A stretch of DNA of 42,430 nucleotides. Origin: Bacteroidales bacterium. Lineage in GTDB: Bacteria > Bacteroidota > Bacteroidia > Bacteroidales > P3. Shown here piece after piece: positions 7,679-15,561 of the stretch. How positions within the stretch are numbered: position 1 is the first letter of the stretch; each line of letters opens with the position of its first letter. Where the stretch lies: NCBI GenBank assembly GCA_017428115.1, contig JAFRRK010000056.1, forward strand, positions 1 to 42,430, given 5' to 3'. Under the pieces are notes generated by a model. It saw nothing but the letters and a program-made list of their open reading frames with translations, had not been told where the DNA came from and ran no database searches. The position numbers were made by a program, and so were the translations under genes.

Positions 7679-8770
7679 TTATTTGGGTGCGGTGCGTATG
7701 ACGTAGTATGCGATTATGCCGAATATGAATTGGGGGAGGAGGACGGCCAGGAAGGGGTTGAGGGTGCCGAAGACGGCGTAGACGGTGGAGATTTTCATAA
7801 AGACGATGAATCCGAAGGCCAGGGTGATGCCTATGGCTAGGTGGACGCCGATGCCGCCGCGTGTTTTGCGGCTGGAGACGCCGACGCCGATGAAGGTCAT
7901 GACAAGGATGGCCAAGGGGTTGAGCAGGCGTTGGTAGAGTTCTATTTTGGCTGCGATGACGGCGGAGGATCCGCGCATTTTCTCACGGTTGATGTGGTTG
8001 TAGAGCTCGATGGAGTTCATGGTGGCTATGTTGGCAGAGGAGGAGTTGAAGTCGTCGGGGGTGACATCGAGGTTGCGCAGAGATGTGCCTTCGTCGCGGG
8101 CAATGTGCTCTTTGCGCCCGTCGATGGTGTGGTGGACGAAGCCTTCGCAGTTCCATTTGCCGCTGGCGGTGTCGTAGGTGATGGTGCGGCAGGTGATACG
8201 GTCGGTGAGGTGGAGGTCCTCGTCGTAAACGTCGCGGTGAAAGTTGTTGACGCGCATGGTTTTGGTGTCGTAGCTTTCGGCATATACCTGTACGCCTGGT
8301 CGTTGTTGGAAGTGCATGTTGCTAAAGTAGTTGGGGCGATGGAGGTAGATATAGGTGTTTTCGAATTCGGCCAGCGAACGATTGTTGACGGGTATGAGGA
8401 AGTTGCCAAAGGCCAGAACGATGAGGGCGACGATGATGGAGCCGTAGAGATATGGGCGTAGGAGACGGCGGTAGCTGATGCCGCTGCTGAGAATGGCTAT
8501 TATCTCGGTGTTGCCCGCCATCTTGGAGGTGAAGAAGATGACGCTGATGAATATGAAGAGGGGGCTGTATAGGTTGACGAAACCTGGGATGAAGTTGAGG
8601 TAGTATTTAAAGACGATTTCCTTGAACGGAGCGTGTCCGCCAAGGAAATCGTCTAGTTTTTCTGAAACGTCGAATGTGATTACAATGACGATGATAAGTG
8701 CCATCGCCAACAGGAATGTCTTGAGGTACTTGGCGAGAATGTATCTGTCAAGTTTTGGAAAGGTGTTCAC
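7679..8770 (-). CDS. LptF/LptG family (YjgP/YjgQ) LPS-export permease
   Basis: The product has 363 residues and a GTG start at 8770; no ATG lies in frame near the conserved opening PKLDRYILAKYLKTFLLAMALI. Three membrane helices lie in the first 120 residues and three in the last 90. Between them a beta-rich periplasmic domain (about 125-265) matches the beta-jellyroll of LptF/G. Family members form the inner-membrane part of the Lpt machine that extracts lipopolysaccharide. The gene starts 2 bp after the mutA stop, so translational coupling is likely. I cannot separate LptF from LptG by sequence alone. Confidence 0.9.
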   Translation of the reverse strand: MNTFPKLDRYILAKYLKTFLLAMALIIVIVITFDVSEKLDDFLGGHAPFKEIVFKYYLNFIPGFVNLYSPLFIFISVIFFTSKMAGNTEIIAILSSGISYRRLLRPYLYGSIIVALIVLAFGNFLIPVNNRSLAEFENTYIYLHRPNYFSNMHFQQRPGVQVYAESYDTKTMRVNNFHRDVYDEDLHLTDRITCRTITYDTASGKWNCEGFVHHTIDGRKEHIARDEGTSLRNLDVTPDDFNSSSANIATMNSIELYNHINREKMRGSSAVIAAKIELYQRLLNPLAILVMTFIGVGVSSRKTRGGIGVHLAIGITLAFGFIVFMKISTVYAVFGTLNPFLAVLLPQFIFGIIAYYVIRTAPK

Positions 8771-8772
8771 CT

Positions 8773-10641
8773 TTATTCGATGCCGAAGAGTTTCTGGAAC
8801 TTGGTGAGACAGTCGAGGACATTGGTCTTTACGTGGATAAACTCGTCGATGCCGTATTGTTGGTAGGTTTCGACCATTTCCTTGGGGTAGCCGGCGAGGA
8901 CGATGCTCTTGACCTTGCCTTTGAGACCTTGGCAGGCAGGCTGGGTGATTTCGGCATATTCGTCGTCGCTGGAGCAGAGGACCACAATGTCGGCGTTGGC
9001 GTTGAGGGCGGCGGCAACGCCTTCTTCGACGGTCTTGAAACCGGGGTTGTCTATGATTTCATAGCCGGCCACGCCGAAGAAGTTGGTGGCAAATCCGCTG
9101 CGTGCCTTGCGCATGGCCAAGTTGCCATAGGTGAGTAGGAATACTTTGGGGCGGATGCCGCTGTGTTCGGTGGCTAGGCGTAGGTGCTCGAATGCTTCGG
9201 CTCCACGGTAGAGGCGCAGGGTTTTAAACTCGGGTGCGGAGTCGCAGCAGCATGTTTTTTTGTCGGCAGCAGGGAGATTGATTTTGTCGCCCATGCGTTC
9301 GGTGAGGTTGGGGTATTGGTTGGTGCCGAGTATGGTTGTGCGGCGGGTGGCGATGTCCATATCGCGCTGCTGGGCTATCTTGGCCACTTCGTCCTGCACG
9401 TAGCCTTCGCGGATGGCTTTGGCCATGCCGCCATGTTGTTCGACGGTAAGGAATAGCTGCCAGGCATACTGGGCGATGCTGTCGGTGAGGTTTTCGATGT
9501 AGTAGCTGCCGCCGGCGGGGTCGACAATTTTGTCCATATAGCTCTCTTCTTTGAGAAGGAGTTGTTGGTTGCGGCCGATGCGGTAGCCAAAGCTGTCGCT
9601 CTTTTCAAAGGCTATGTCGAATGGGTTGGTGGTGATGCTGTCGGCACCGGCGATGGCGGCGCTCATAGTTTCGGTGGTGGTGCGGAGCATGTTGACGTAG
9701 GGGTCGTAGACTGACTTGTTCCAGAGTGAGCTGGTGGCGTTGATGAAGACTTTGAGGCAGCAGTCGCAGTCGGGGTGGTATTGTTCCACAATTTTGCTCC
9801 ACAGCAGGCGAGCGGCACGGATTTTGGCAATTTCCATGAAGTAGTTGCTGCCGGTGGCGAAATTGAATACTAGGCGGGGTGCGATGTCTTTGACGCTGAG
9901 GCCTAGGTCGGTGAGGTGTGCCATGAGGTCGTTGGCGGCGGCCAGGGTGAAGCCGAGTTCTTGCACGATGTTGGAACCGGCGTTGTGGATATGGCGTCCG
10001 TTGATGGAGAGGACGCGGAACTTGGGTAGGTTGGCCTTGGCAAATTCGATGATTTCTTTGGCCTCTTGATAGCAGTGTTCTTCGCCACCTTTGAAGGTGC
10101 CGTGGAGCAGGGCGTGGCCGTAGATGTCGTAGTTGCAGCTGCCCTCAACCTTTTGGGGGTCGTAGCCGCCTTGTTTTACCACATCGAGGAAGAGTTTGAG
10201 TGTCGCCAAGGTATGTTTGCTGCAGGTGAAGTTGACTTTGCAGGCTTCGAGGTGTATGTCTTTGAGAAGACGTTGCATGTCTTCGAGGCTGTCGACCTTG
10301 CATGTGCATAGGCCGATGCTGTTGGCACCGCGTGCGAGGGCCTCAAGGGCGAGGGCATTGGCTTCCTCGACATTATCAGAGCTGATGTCCTGGCGGATGT
10401 CCCAGACGTTGTTGTCAGCTTGTTTGCCACGTGTGAAAGGGGCCTGGCTGGGGTTGCTGTCGAGGTACTCGATGTGTTCGAGGTCTTCAGCACGGTAGTA
10501 GGGCTTTACTTTGAAGCCTTCGATGGTTTTCCAGACTAGTTTCTTTTCGTAGTCGGCTCCTTTGAGGTCTTTGTTGATGACTTCCTCCCATTTCTCGGTG
10601 GATACTGGTGGGAATTCGCTGAACAATTTGTTGTCTTCCAT
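8773..10641 (-). CDS. mutA: Methylmalonyl-CoA mutase small (beta) subunit
   Basis: The product has 622 residues, typical for MutA. The TIM-barrel part has the mutase-like opening (FPPVSTEKWEEVINKDLKGADYEKKLVWKT) and GLCTCKVDSLED; the C-terminal Rossmann-like part starts around residue 500. The B12-binding motif DxHxxG of the catalytic subunit is absent there, as expected for the non-catalytic partner. The holoenzyme converts succinyl-CoA and methylmalonyl-CoA in the propionate pathway of Bacteroidetes. The catalytic gene mutB, usually next to mutA, is not found here; the permease gene follows after 2 bp. A -7 box lies at 10677-10684. Confidence 0.93.
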   Translation of the reverse strand: MEDNKLFSEFPPVSTEKWEEVINKDLKGADYEKKLVWKTIEGFKVKPYYRAEDLEHIEYLDSNPSQAPFTRGKQADNNVWDIRQDISSDNVEEANALALEALARGANSIGLCTCKVDSLEDMQRLLKDIHLEACKVNFTCSKHTLATLKLFLDVVKQGGYDPQKVEGSCNYDIYGHALLHGTFKGGEEHCYQEAKEIIEFAKANLPKFRVLSINGRHIHNAGSNIVQELGFTLAAANDLMAHLTDLGLSVKDIAPRLVFNFATGSNYFMEIAKIRAARLLWSKIVEQYHPDCDCCLKVFINATSSLWNKSVYDPYVNMLRTTTETMSAAIAGADSITTNPFDIAFEKSDSFGYRIGRNQQLLLKEESYMDKIVDPAGGSYYIENLTDSIAQYAWQLFLTVEQHGGMAKAIREGYVQDEVAKIAQQRDMDIATRRTTILGTNQYPNLTERMGDKINLPAADKKTCCCDSAPEFKTLRLYRGAEAFEHLRLATEHSGIRPKVFLLTYGNLAMRKARSGFATNFFGVAGYEIIDNPGFKTVEEGVAAALNANADIVVLCSSDDEYAEITQPACQGLKGKVKSIVLAGYPKEMVETYQQYGIDEFIHVKTNVLDCLTKFQKLFGIE

Positions 10642-10676
10642 TATGTTGTGTATTTTTGTTTGCTGTGTTTAAAAAG

Positions 10677-10684
10677 CAAAGATA
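10677..10684 (-). promoter_or_regulatory. Promoter -7 box for mutA operon
   Basis: The minus strand reads G-TATCTTTG, identical to the -7 boxes of tRNA-Val and lysS promoters, 36 bp upstream of the mutA start. No TTTG-like -33 box is found at 19-21 bp. Confidence 0.5.
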
Positions 10685-10819
10685 CAACTTTTTTCCTAAT
10701 TTGTGCTTTTTTTTTCGTTTCGATTATCAGAAATATCTGTTTGCTAAGGGGGGAAATGTGCTGATAGACATGACAATTCGGGTGGTTTTGGGGTTGAGAT
10801 GGTATGATGAGGTCGGGAT

Positions 10820-10981
10820 ATGAGGCTGATGATGCGTTTGGCATTGGTGGCCATCGTTATAGTGTTGATTGCTATGGTCACTGTGTCGCAGAATCAGTCG
10901 TATTATCAGGAGATAGCGGATACGCTATGTAAAAGGGCTGTGCTCACACACACGACCGGCTGTCTGCAACTGGTGTGGTAA
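10820..10981 (+). CDS. Possible 53-residue single-span membrane protein
   Basis: A short plus-strand frame (ATG 10820, stop TAA 10979-10981) encodes a hydrophobic segment, MRLMMRLALVAIVIVLIAMV, followed by a soluble tail with QNQSYYQEIADTLCKRAV and ending LQLVW. It lies in the only gene-free gap between mutA and the helicase gene, divergent from the first and convergent with the second. Small size, no recognised family and no obvious ribosome site keep this uncertain. Its hydrophobic N-terminus followed by a polar tail is unlike random translation. The 12-bp direct repeat ACTGGTGTGGTA (10969-10980 and 10983-10994) straddles its stop. Confidence 0.35.
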   Translation: MRLMMRLALVAIVIVLIAMVTVSQNQSYYQEIADTLCKRAVLTHTTGCLQLVW

Positions 10982-10997
10982 CACTGGTGTGGTAGCT

Positions 10998-13900
10998 CTA
11001 TTGGCAGGGCAGCACTTGGCAGTGGTCGGCATCTATGTACAGGAGATATCCTTTCACATTTTCAGAATGGGTGATGGCGGCAACGGCCTGGCAGTAGCGA
11101 GACACCTGGCTGCTGTGTTCGTTGCGGCGTGAACCAGTCTTGAAGTCTATCACCCAGATTTCTGTGGGAGTGTACACGATACGGTCAGGGCGCAATACTT
11201 CGCCTTGCCACACTAGGCTGCTTTCGTTCATACAGCGGTAGTCGGGGTTGAAGAATTGGGCTACCTCAGGCTGTTGCATCATGTGTTGCAGAGTGGTGGC
11301 TAGCAGGTTGCGTTCTTCTTCATCTATGGGATACAGCTGAAGATAGTGTTCCAATACTGTGTCTACTTCATTGCGGTGACGAATATGTGACAATAGTTCG
11401 TGTAGCTGGTTGCCACGGCGTTTGGCTGTTTCGTCCAGCTCGCCAAAAAGGGCGGAGGATTGGTCGGCAATGGCAATGCGTGATGCCCAGTCGGGGTAGC
11501 TCAAGGTTTGCAGCTGTATGTTTTGGGCAGTGGTTGTGGATTCTGCTGACTGTTGTTTAGGGTTATTGTCGCCCAAAGCATATACTTGTGGGCAAAGCTC
11601 GGTGACATCGCTGCGGGTGTTGATATAGTCGTGTATGAGGGCGGGATAGTCTGTGCCCCCCTCTTTCTTCGGCTGCTCGCAGTAGACGAGTAGTTTTTCG
11701 CGTGGTCGGGTGAGGGCTACGTAGAGCACATTGATGCTGTCCATGTCGCATTTGCGTAGTTCGTCGTTGTTTTCTTCGTCGAAAAGTGAGTGCTGGTCTT
11801 TAGTGGGGCGCACTAGGCTGGCAGGGAGCGGCAGGCCACAGCTTTCGTCGATGTGTACCCATAGGCTGTCGGTGTTGTTTTTGTGGTAGACGATAGGGTA
11901 AATGATGATGGGTGCCTCAAGTCCTTTGGCTTTGTGAATGGTCATCAGTTGCACGGCGTCGAGGTCGGTGGCAGTGCTGGTGGAGAGCTTATCTTTCTGC
12001 TCATCGAACCATTCGAGGAATTCGGTCATGTTTTGACGGTGGTTGGTACAATATTTTGCCACCACGTTGAGGAATGTTCCGGTGTAGGCGGTCTCGAGGC
12101 CGTCGAGGTGGAGCATTCTCAATGCCTCCTCGCAGCAGTCGTAAAGACCCATTTGGCGAAGTCGGTCGCAACGAAGATGTATATCCTCATTGTTTAATAG
12201 CTCGTCGAGACTGGGCAATGGGTTGGCGCGGTTGCTGAGGAAGTGGGGTGAAAAGTCGCGTCGGACTATTCCTAAGTTGCGTAGATAGATTATGACCCGT
12301 GCGGCAGCAACGCGGTCGTTGCTGTCTACGAGGTATTGTAGAAGGCTGCGTAACAGCATTACCACTTGACTTTGTGAGAGTAGGAAGGACTCGCTCGACA
12401 CCACGGGTACTCCGGCGGAGGTCAGAAAGGCAGAAATATCTGAAAGGGTGCTCTTGTTGCGAGCTAATAGCTTTATGTCGCGATAGCGGTAGCCCAATTT
12501 GTCGACTTGAAGTCGAATGTCTTGTAGCATGGCATCCCAGAGGATGGTGTACTCCTTATTCAAATCCCAGAACCCTATTTGTAGGTATCCTCCTTCGTGA
12601 ACGGGGATTTGTGCTAAGTCGGGACTATTGCCATGGCCTAGATATATCTGTTGTAGTTGGGCATTGTCGGCAAAACGGTTGCGGATGGCCCATTCGAAGA
12701 AGTTGTTGTTGAATTCTACCAGGGTGCGGCCGGTGCGGAAATTGCGGTTTAGCAATGTGAGGTCGCTAATGCCAGGATGTTCGAATATGGCTCCATGCAG
12801 CGGGTTGTCAATATGGGGCAGCGACATGAATTGGTCTACATCTCCCTGGCGAAAACGATATATGGCCTGCTTGCCATCGCCCACAACAAGAGAGGTGTGG
12901 TCGGAGGCAACGCCGTTTTCTACAAGTGGCACTAGGTTTAGCCATTGCATACGGGAGGTGTCTTGGAACTCGTCGATAAGGTAGTTCCAATAACGGTTGC
13001 CAAGCCGCTCATAGATGAATGGGGTAGGCTCTTCGCGCACTACGTCGGCGATACGTTTGTTGAATTCTGATATGTGTACTATCTCGTTGTCGTGGGCATA
13101 GTTTTCTACGAGCTCGCCCAACTTGTTGAGTAGGGCAAGAGAATAGATGTTTTTGAGCAATAGGCGACGGGTGTTGTAGAGCAGCCCCTCGCTGTTGTAG
13201 AGCTGTTGAAAGTGTTGGTATACCTCCTGGAGGCTAGGCTTTACCATCGAAAGCTTGTCGCGGGTGGCAGGGCTGCATTTGCCACCGCCTAGTTTGTCGC
13301 CTTCAAGATAGGCGGTGGCATAGCTGTTGGGCGGTTCGGTCGACCCCTCGGTCAGTTTGCGGAAGAAAGCTCCCGCCCCTTTACTGCCATAATAGAAATC
13401 TTCTATTGCCAGACCGGCACGGCTGATAATCTCAAGGGCTTTGCTGCCCAAAGATTGCAGCTGTTGCTCGTAGTGCCTGTTGGCTGCAATCATTTGGTGT
13501 TGGATGTCGCGGAATTGTGCCGTGTCGAGGTGTTTGAGTACCTCGAGGTATTCTTCAGATTGTTCTTTGAACAACTCTTCCGAAAGGGTTGCCAATTCGT
13601 GTTCCACAAGATAGCTCTTTCCATCGTTCATTCGACTTTCGGCAAACTCGCACAGCATTTCGGTCAGCTCATCCTGTCCTTCGGTGCCTGCCAACGCCAT
13701 CAACTCGTCCACAGCGCTCTGCACCAAGTCGTCTTTATCAATGTGTACGTCGAAGTTGAGCGGTAGGTTGAGGTCGTGGGCAAAGGTTCTTACTATACGA
13801 TGCATAAAGCTGTCGATAGTGCATACGGCAAAGTCGGAATAATTGTGTAGGATAGACCGCCTGACGATATCGGCATGATGACGCAAGGTGTCATCAGTTA

Positions 13901-14159
13901 TATTAAGACGCTGAGAAAGGTCGTTGCCCATGGCACTGTCGCAGCCTTGAGTAGCGATGTTGTCGAGTTCGTGAAGAATGCGTTCCTTCATCTCGTTGGC
14001 GGCCTTGTTGGTAAAGGTGATGGCGAGTATGTGGGTGAAACGTTGTGACAACTGGCTCTCGGTAGCTGAGAATGCCAGTTGGAGGTATTGGCGTACTAGG
14101 GTGTAGGTTTTGCCGGAACCGGCGGCTGCACGACAGATGATAAAACGACTATTGTCCAT
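10998..14159 (-). CDS. UvrD-type helicase with C-terminal nuclease (AddA/RecB-like)
   Basis: From the ATG at 14159 the product is 1053 residues; the in-frame longer start at 14198 lies in the tilS terminator and promoter. Superfamily 1 motifs appear in order: Walker A AAAGSGKTYT (11-20), motif II DEFQDT (about 393), motif III GDGKQAIYRFRQGD (about 430), motif IV NRNFRTG (about 470), motif V IHKAKGLEAP (about 740) and motif VI YVALTRPREKL (about 812). The last 75 residues hold a PD-(D/E)XK nuclease core, LRPDRIVYTPTEIWVIDFKTG with a following SRYCQAV helix. This is the subunit that unwinds and degrades double-strand breaks before recombination. The AddB-like partner is not in the window. Confidence 0.92.
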   Translation of the reverse strand: MDNSRFIICRAAAGSGKTYTLVRQYLQLAFSATESQLSQRFTHILAITFTNKAANEMKERILHELDNIATQGCDSAMGNDLSQRLNITDDTLRHHADIVRRSILHNYSDFAVCTIDSFMHRIVRTFAHDLNLPLNFDVHIDKDDLVQSAVDELMALAGTEGQDELTEMLCEFAESRMNDGKSYLVEHELATLSEELFKEQSEEYLEVLKHLDTAQFRDIQHQMIAANRHYEQQLQSLGSKALEIISRAGLAIEDFYYGSKGAGAFFRKLTEGSTEPPNSYATAYLEGDKLGGGKCSPATRDKLSMVKPSLQEVYQHFQQLYNSEGLLYNTRRLLLKNIYSLALLNKLGELVENYAHDNEIVHISEFNKRIADVVREEPTPFIYERLGNRYWNYLIDEFQDTSRMQWLNLVPLVENGVASDHTSLVVGDGKQAIYRFRQGDVDQFMSLPHIDNPLHGAIFEHPGISDLTLLNRNFRTGRTLVEFNNNFFEWAIRNRFADNAQLQQIYLGHGNSPDLAQIPVHEGGYLQIGFWDLNKEYTILWDAMLQDIRLQVDKLGYRYRDIKLLARNKSTLSDISAFLTSAGVPVVSSESFLLSQSQVVMLLRSLLQYLVDSNDRVAAARVIIYLRNLGIVRRDFSPHFLSNRANPLPSLDELLNNEDIHLRCDRLRQMGLYDCCEEALRMLHLDGLETAYTGTFLNVVAKYCTNHRQNMTEFLEWFDEQKDKLSTSTATDLDAVQLMTIHKAKGLEAPIIIYPIVYHKNNTDSLWVHIDESCGLPLPASLVRPTKDQHSLFDEENNDELRKCDMDSINVLYVALTRPREKLLVYCEQPKKEGGTDYPALIHDYINTRSDVTELCPQVYALGDNNPKQQSAESTTTAQNIQLQTLSYPDWASRIAIADQSSALFGELDETAKRRGNQLHELLSHIRHRNEVDTVLEHYLQLYPIDEEERNLLATTLQHMMQQPEVAQFFNPDYRCMNESSLVWQGEVLRPDRIVYTPTEIWVIDFKTGSRRNEHSSQVSRYCQAVAAITHSENVKGYLLYIDADHCQVLPCQ

Positions 14160-14168
14160 AACAATTTG

Positions 14169-14199
14169 CAAAAATACAAAAAAAAAACAACATACCAAT
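14169..14199 (-). promoter_or_regulatory. Promoter of the helicase-nuclease gene
   Basis: Minus-strand TATTTTTG (14176-14169) fits TAnnTTTG, with the G before and CA after seen elsewhere, and ATTG (14199-14196) lies 19 bp upstream as -33 box. The start codon at 14159 is only about 10 nt past the -7 box, so the mRNA would have almost no leader. The -33 box touches the left arm of the tilS terminator. Confidence 0.6.
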
Positions 14200-14225
14200 G
14201 GTTATGCCGAAAAAAGGTATGTTGT
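14178..14225 (-). terminator. Intrinsic terminator after tilS
   Basis: On the minus strand a perfect 10-bp stem (14216-14225 with 14187-14196, loop 19 nt) is followed directly by ten T residues (14187-14178). It lies 26 bp after the tilS stop. Its T-run is also the spacer of the helicase promoter. Confidence 0.85.
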
Positions 14226-14250
14226 CGGATTTGCTGATGTGCGATGTGGA

Positions 14251-15561
14251 CTAGATGATTTCAGCTGTGATGATGTGGCTTGTTTCGGAAGTGATGCGGT
14301 GGGGATGGCTGGTGCGTCGTCCTACAATCCAAAGGATGCTGTCGGTGGCATCGACTAGTATTAGCTGTGACTGCTTTTCTGGTTGGCTGTAGTGGTGATC
14401 GGAGAAGTAGTCACTAATAAGTTGTGTTCCATGAGCCATTCCCAGAGGTTGGAAGCGGTCGCCGGGTTTCCAATGACGTAAGTGGAGTGGGAGTGTGATG
14501 GTGTCGGCATCGAATGCCGCACGATAAGGGGGTAGCTGTTTGGGGTCGAATCCTTGGGGAGAGATTGTGCTAATGATGAGCGAGGGTATAGCGGTTGGGT
14601 GGTTTTGGGTGGGACAGATGAGGAGGTAACCGCGATTGAGATAGGCGGTATGTGTGGAAGAATAGAATGTTTTGCCAGGTTGGGTGGCGGCAAGGATGTT
14701 GGCTACCGTTGAGGCATTGAAGCTATAGGGTTTAAGTATTTCGTAATAGAGCTGTTGTCGTAGTTGTGGGGAGTTGGTGTGATGCAGAGGGGCGGGTAAG
14801 GGGTTGCAAAGGGAGATGCGGATAGTGTTATCGGGTTGAAACTGTACTAGCTGTTGCCGTAGTGGATTTATGAGTGTTTGGTATAGTTGTTCAACCGATT
14901 GAAGATGCGAGACGGTTTGTTGTATAGTGCGGTCGGCGGCAGGCTGTAGTTGACGTAATAGCGGCATCAGTTGGTGACGTACCTGGTTGCGTAGATAATC
15001 GAGAGAGGCGTTGGTAGAGTCTTCAACGTGAGGGAGGTGCTGTTGGGAAGCGTATGCCACAATTTCGGTTCGGCTAAATGGTAGGAGTGGGCGAACGATA
15101 TGTCCTTGTATAGGTAGAATGCCGTGGAGGCCAGATAATCCTGTGCCTCGGAGTAGGTTGAGGAAAAGGGTCTCGTTTGAATCGTCGCGATGATGAGCGG
15201 TGATGATTGCAGCATAAGAGTATTTGCAGCGAAGTTGTTCGAAGTATTCGTATCGCAGTTGCCGCGCGGCCTGCTCGATACTCTGGTGGCTGTTAGTAGC
15301 ATGGGACATGGTGTCGAACTGAGCCACATGTATTGGTACGCCATAGGAGCTGGCAAGTTGACGTACGAATGTCTCGTCGCGGTCGCATTCGGAAGGTCGC
15401 AAGTGAAAGTTGCAATGGGCTATGGCGAAGGGGTAGCCGGCAGAGTGCATGAGGTGGGTTAATACGACGGAGTCTATACCACCGCTAACAGCAAGCAGCA
15501 CCTGCTGCCCTGTGGGGAAGAGGTGCTGCTGCTGAATGTGTGCTATGAACTCTTTTAGCAC
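14251..15561 (-). CDS. tilS: tRNA(Ile)-lysidine synthase
   Basis: The product has 436 residues, the usual TilS length, starting at GTG 15561. The PP-loop motif SGGIDS (26-31) activates tRNA-Ile with ATP; downstream are HCNFHLR, ITAHHRDDSNETLFLNLLRGTGLSGLHG and RPLLPFSRTEI, all TilS hallmarks. A C-terminal TilS_C region (about 350-436) has LRHWKPGDRFQPLGM and DYFSDH. The enzyme changes the wobble cytidine of one tRNA-Ile to lysidine, which is essential for AUA decoding. The GTG overlaps the TAG stop of the giant cargo gene by one base (TAGTG), so it is probably translated by coupling. A terminator follows its stop. Confidence 0.94.
   Translation of the reverse strand: MLKEFIAHIQQQHLFPTGQQVLLAVSGGIDSVVLTHLMHSAGYPFAIAHCNFHLRPSECDRDETFVRQLASSYGVPIHVAQFDTMSHATNSHQSIEQAARQLRYEYFEQLRCKYSYAAIITAHHRDDSNETLFLNLLRGTGLSGLHGILPIQGHIVRPLLPFSRTEIVAYASQQHLPHVEDSTNASLDYLRNQVRHQLMPLLRQLQPAADRTIQQTVSHLQSVEQLYQTLINPLRQQLVQFQPDNTIRISLCNPLPAPLHHTNSPQLRQQLYYEILKPYSFNASTVANILAATQPGKTFYSSTHTAYLNRGYLLICPTQNHPTAIPSLIISTISPQGFDPKQLPPYRAAFDADTITLPLHLRHWKPGDRFQPLGMAHGTQLISDYFSDHHYSQPEKQSQLILVDATDSILWIVGRRTSHPHRITSETSHIITAEII

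Noticed and set aside
7841-8461. 206-residue plus-strand frame
   Set aside because: Shadow of the LptF/G-type permease, valine/glycine/alanine-rich without motif.
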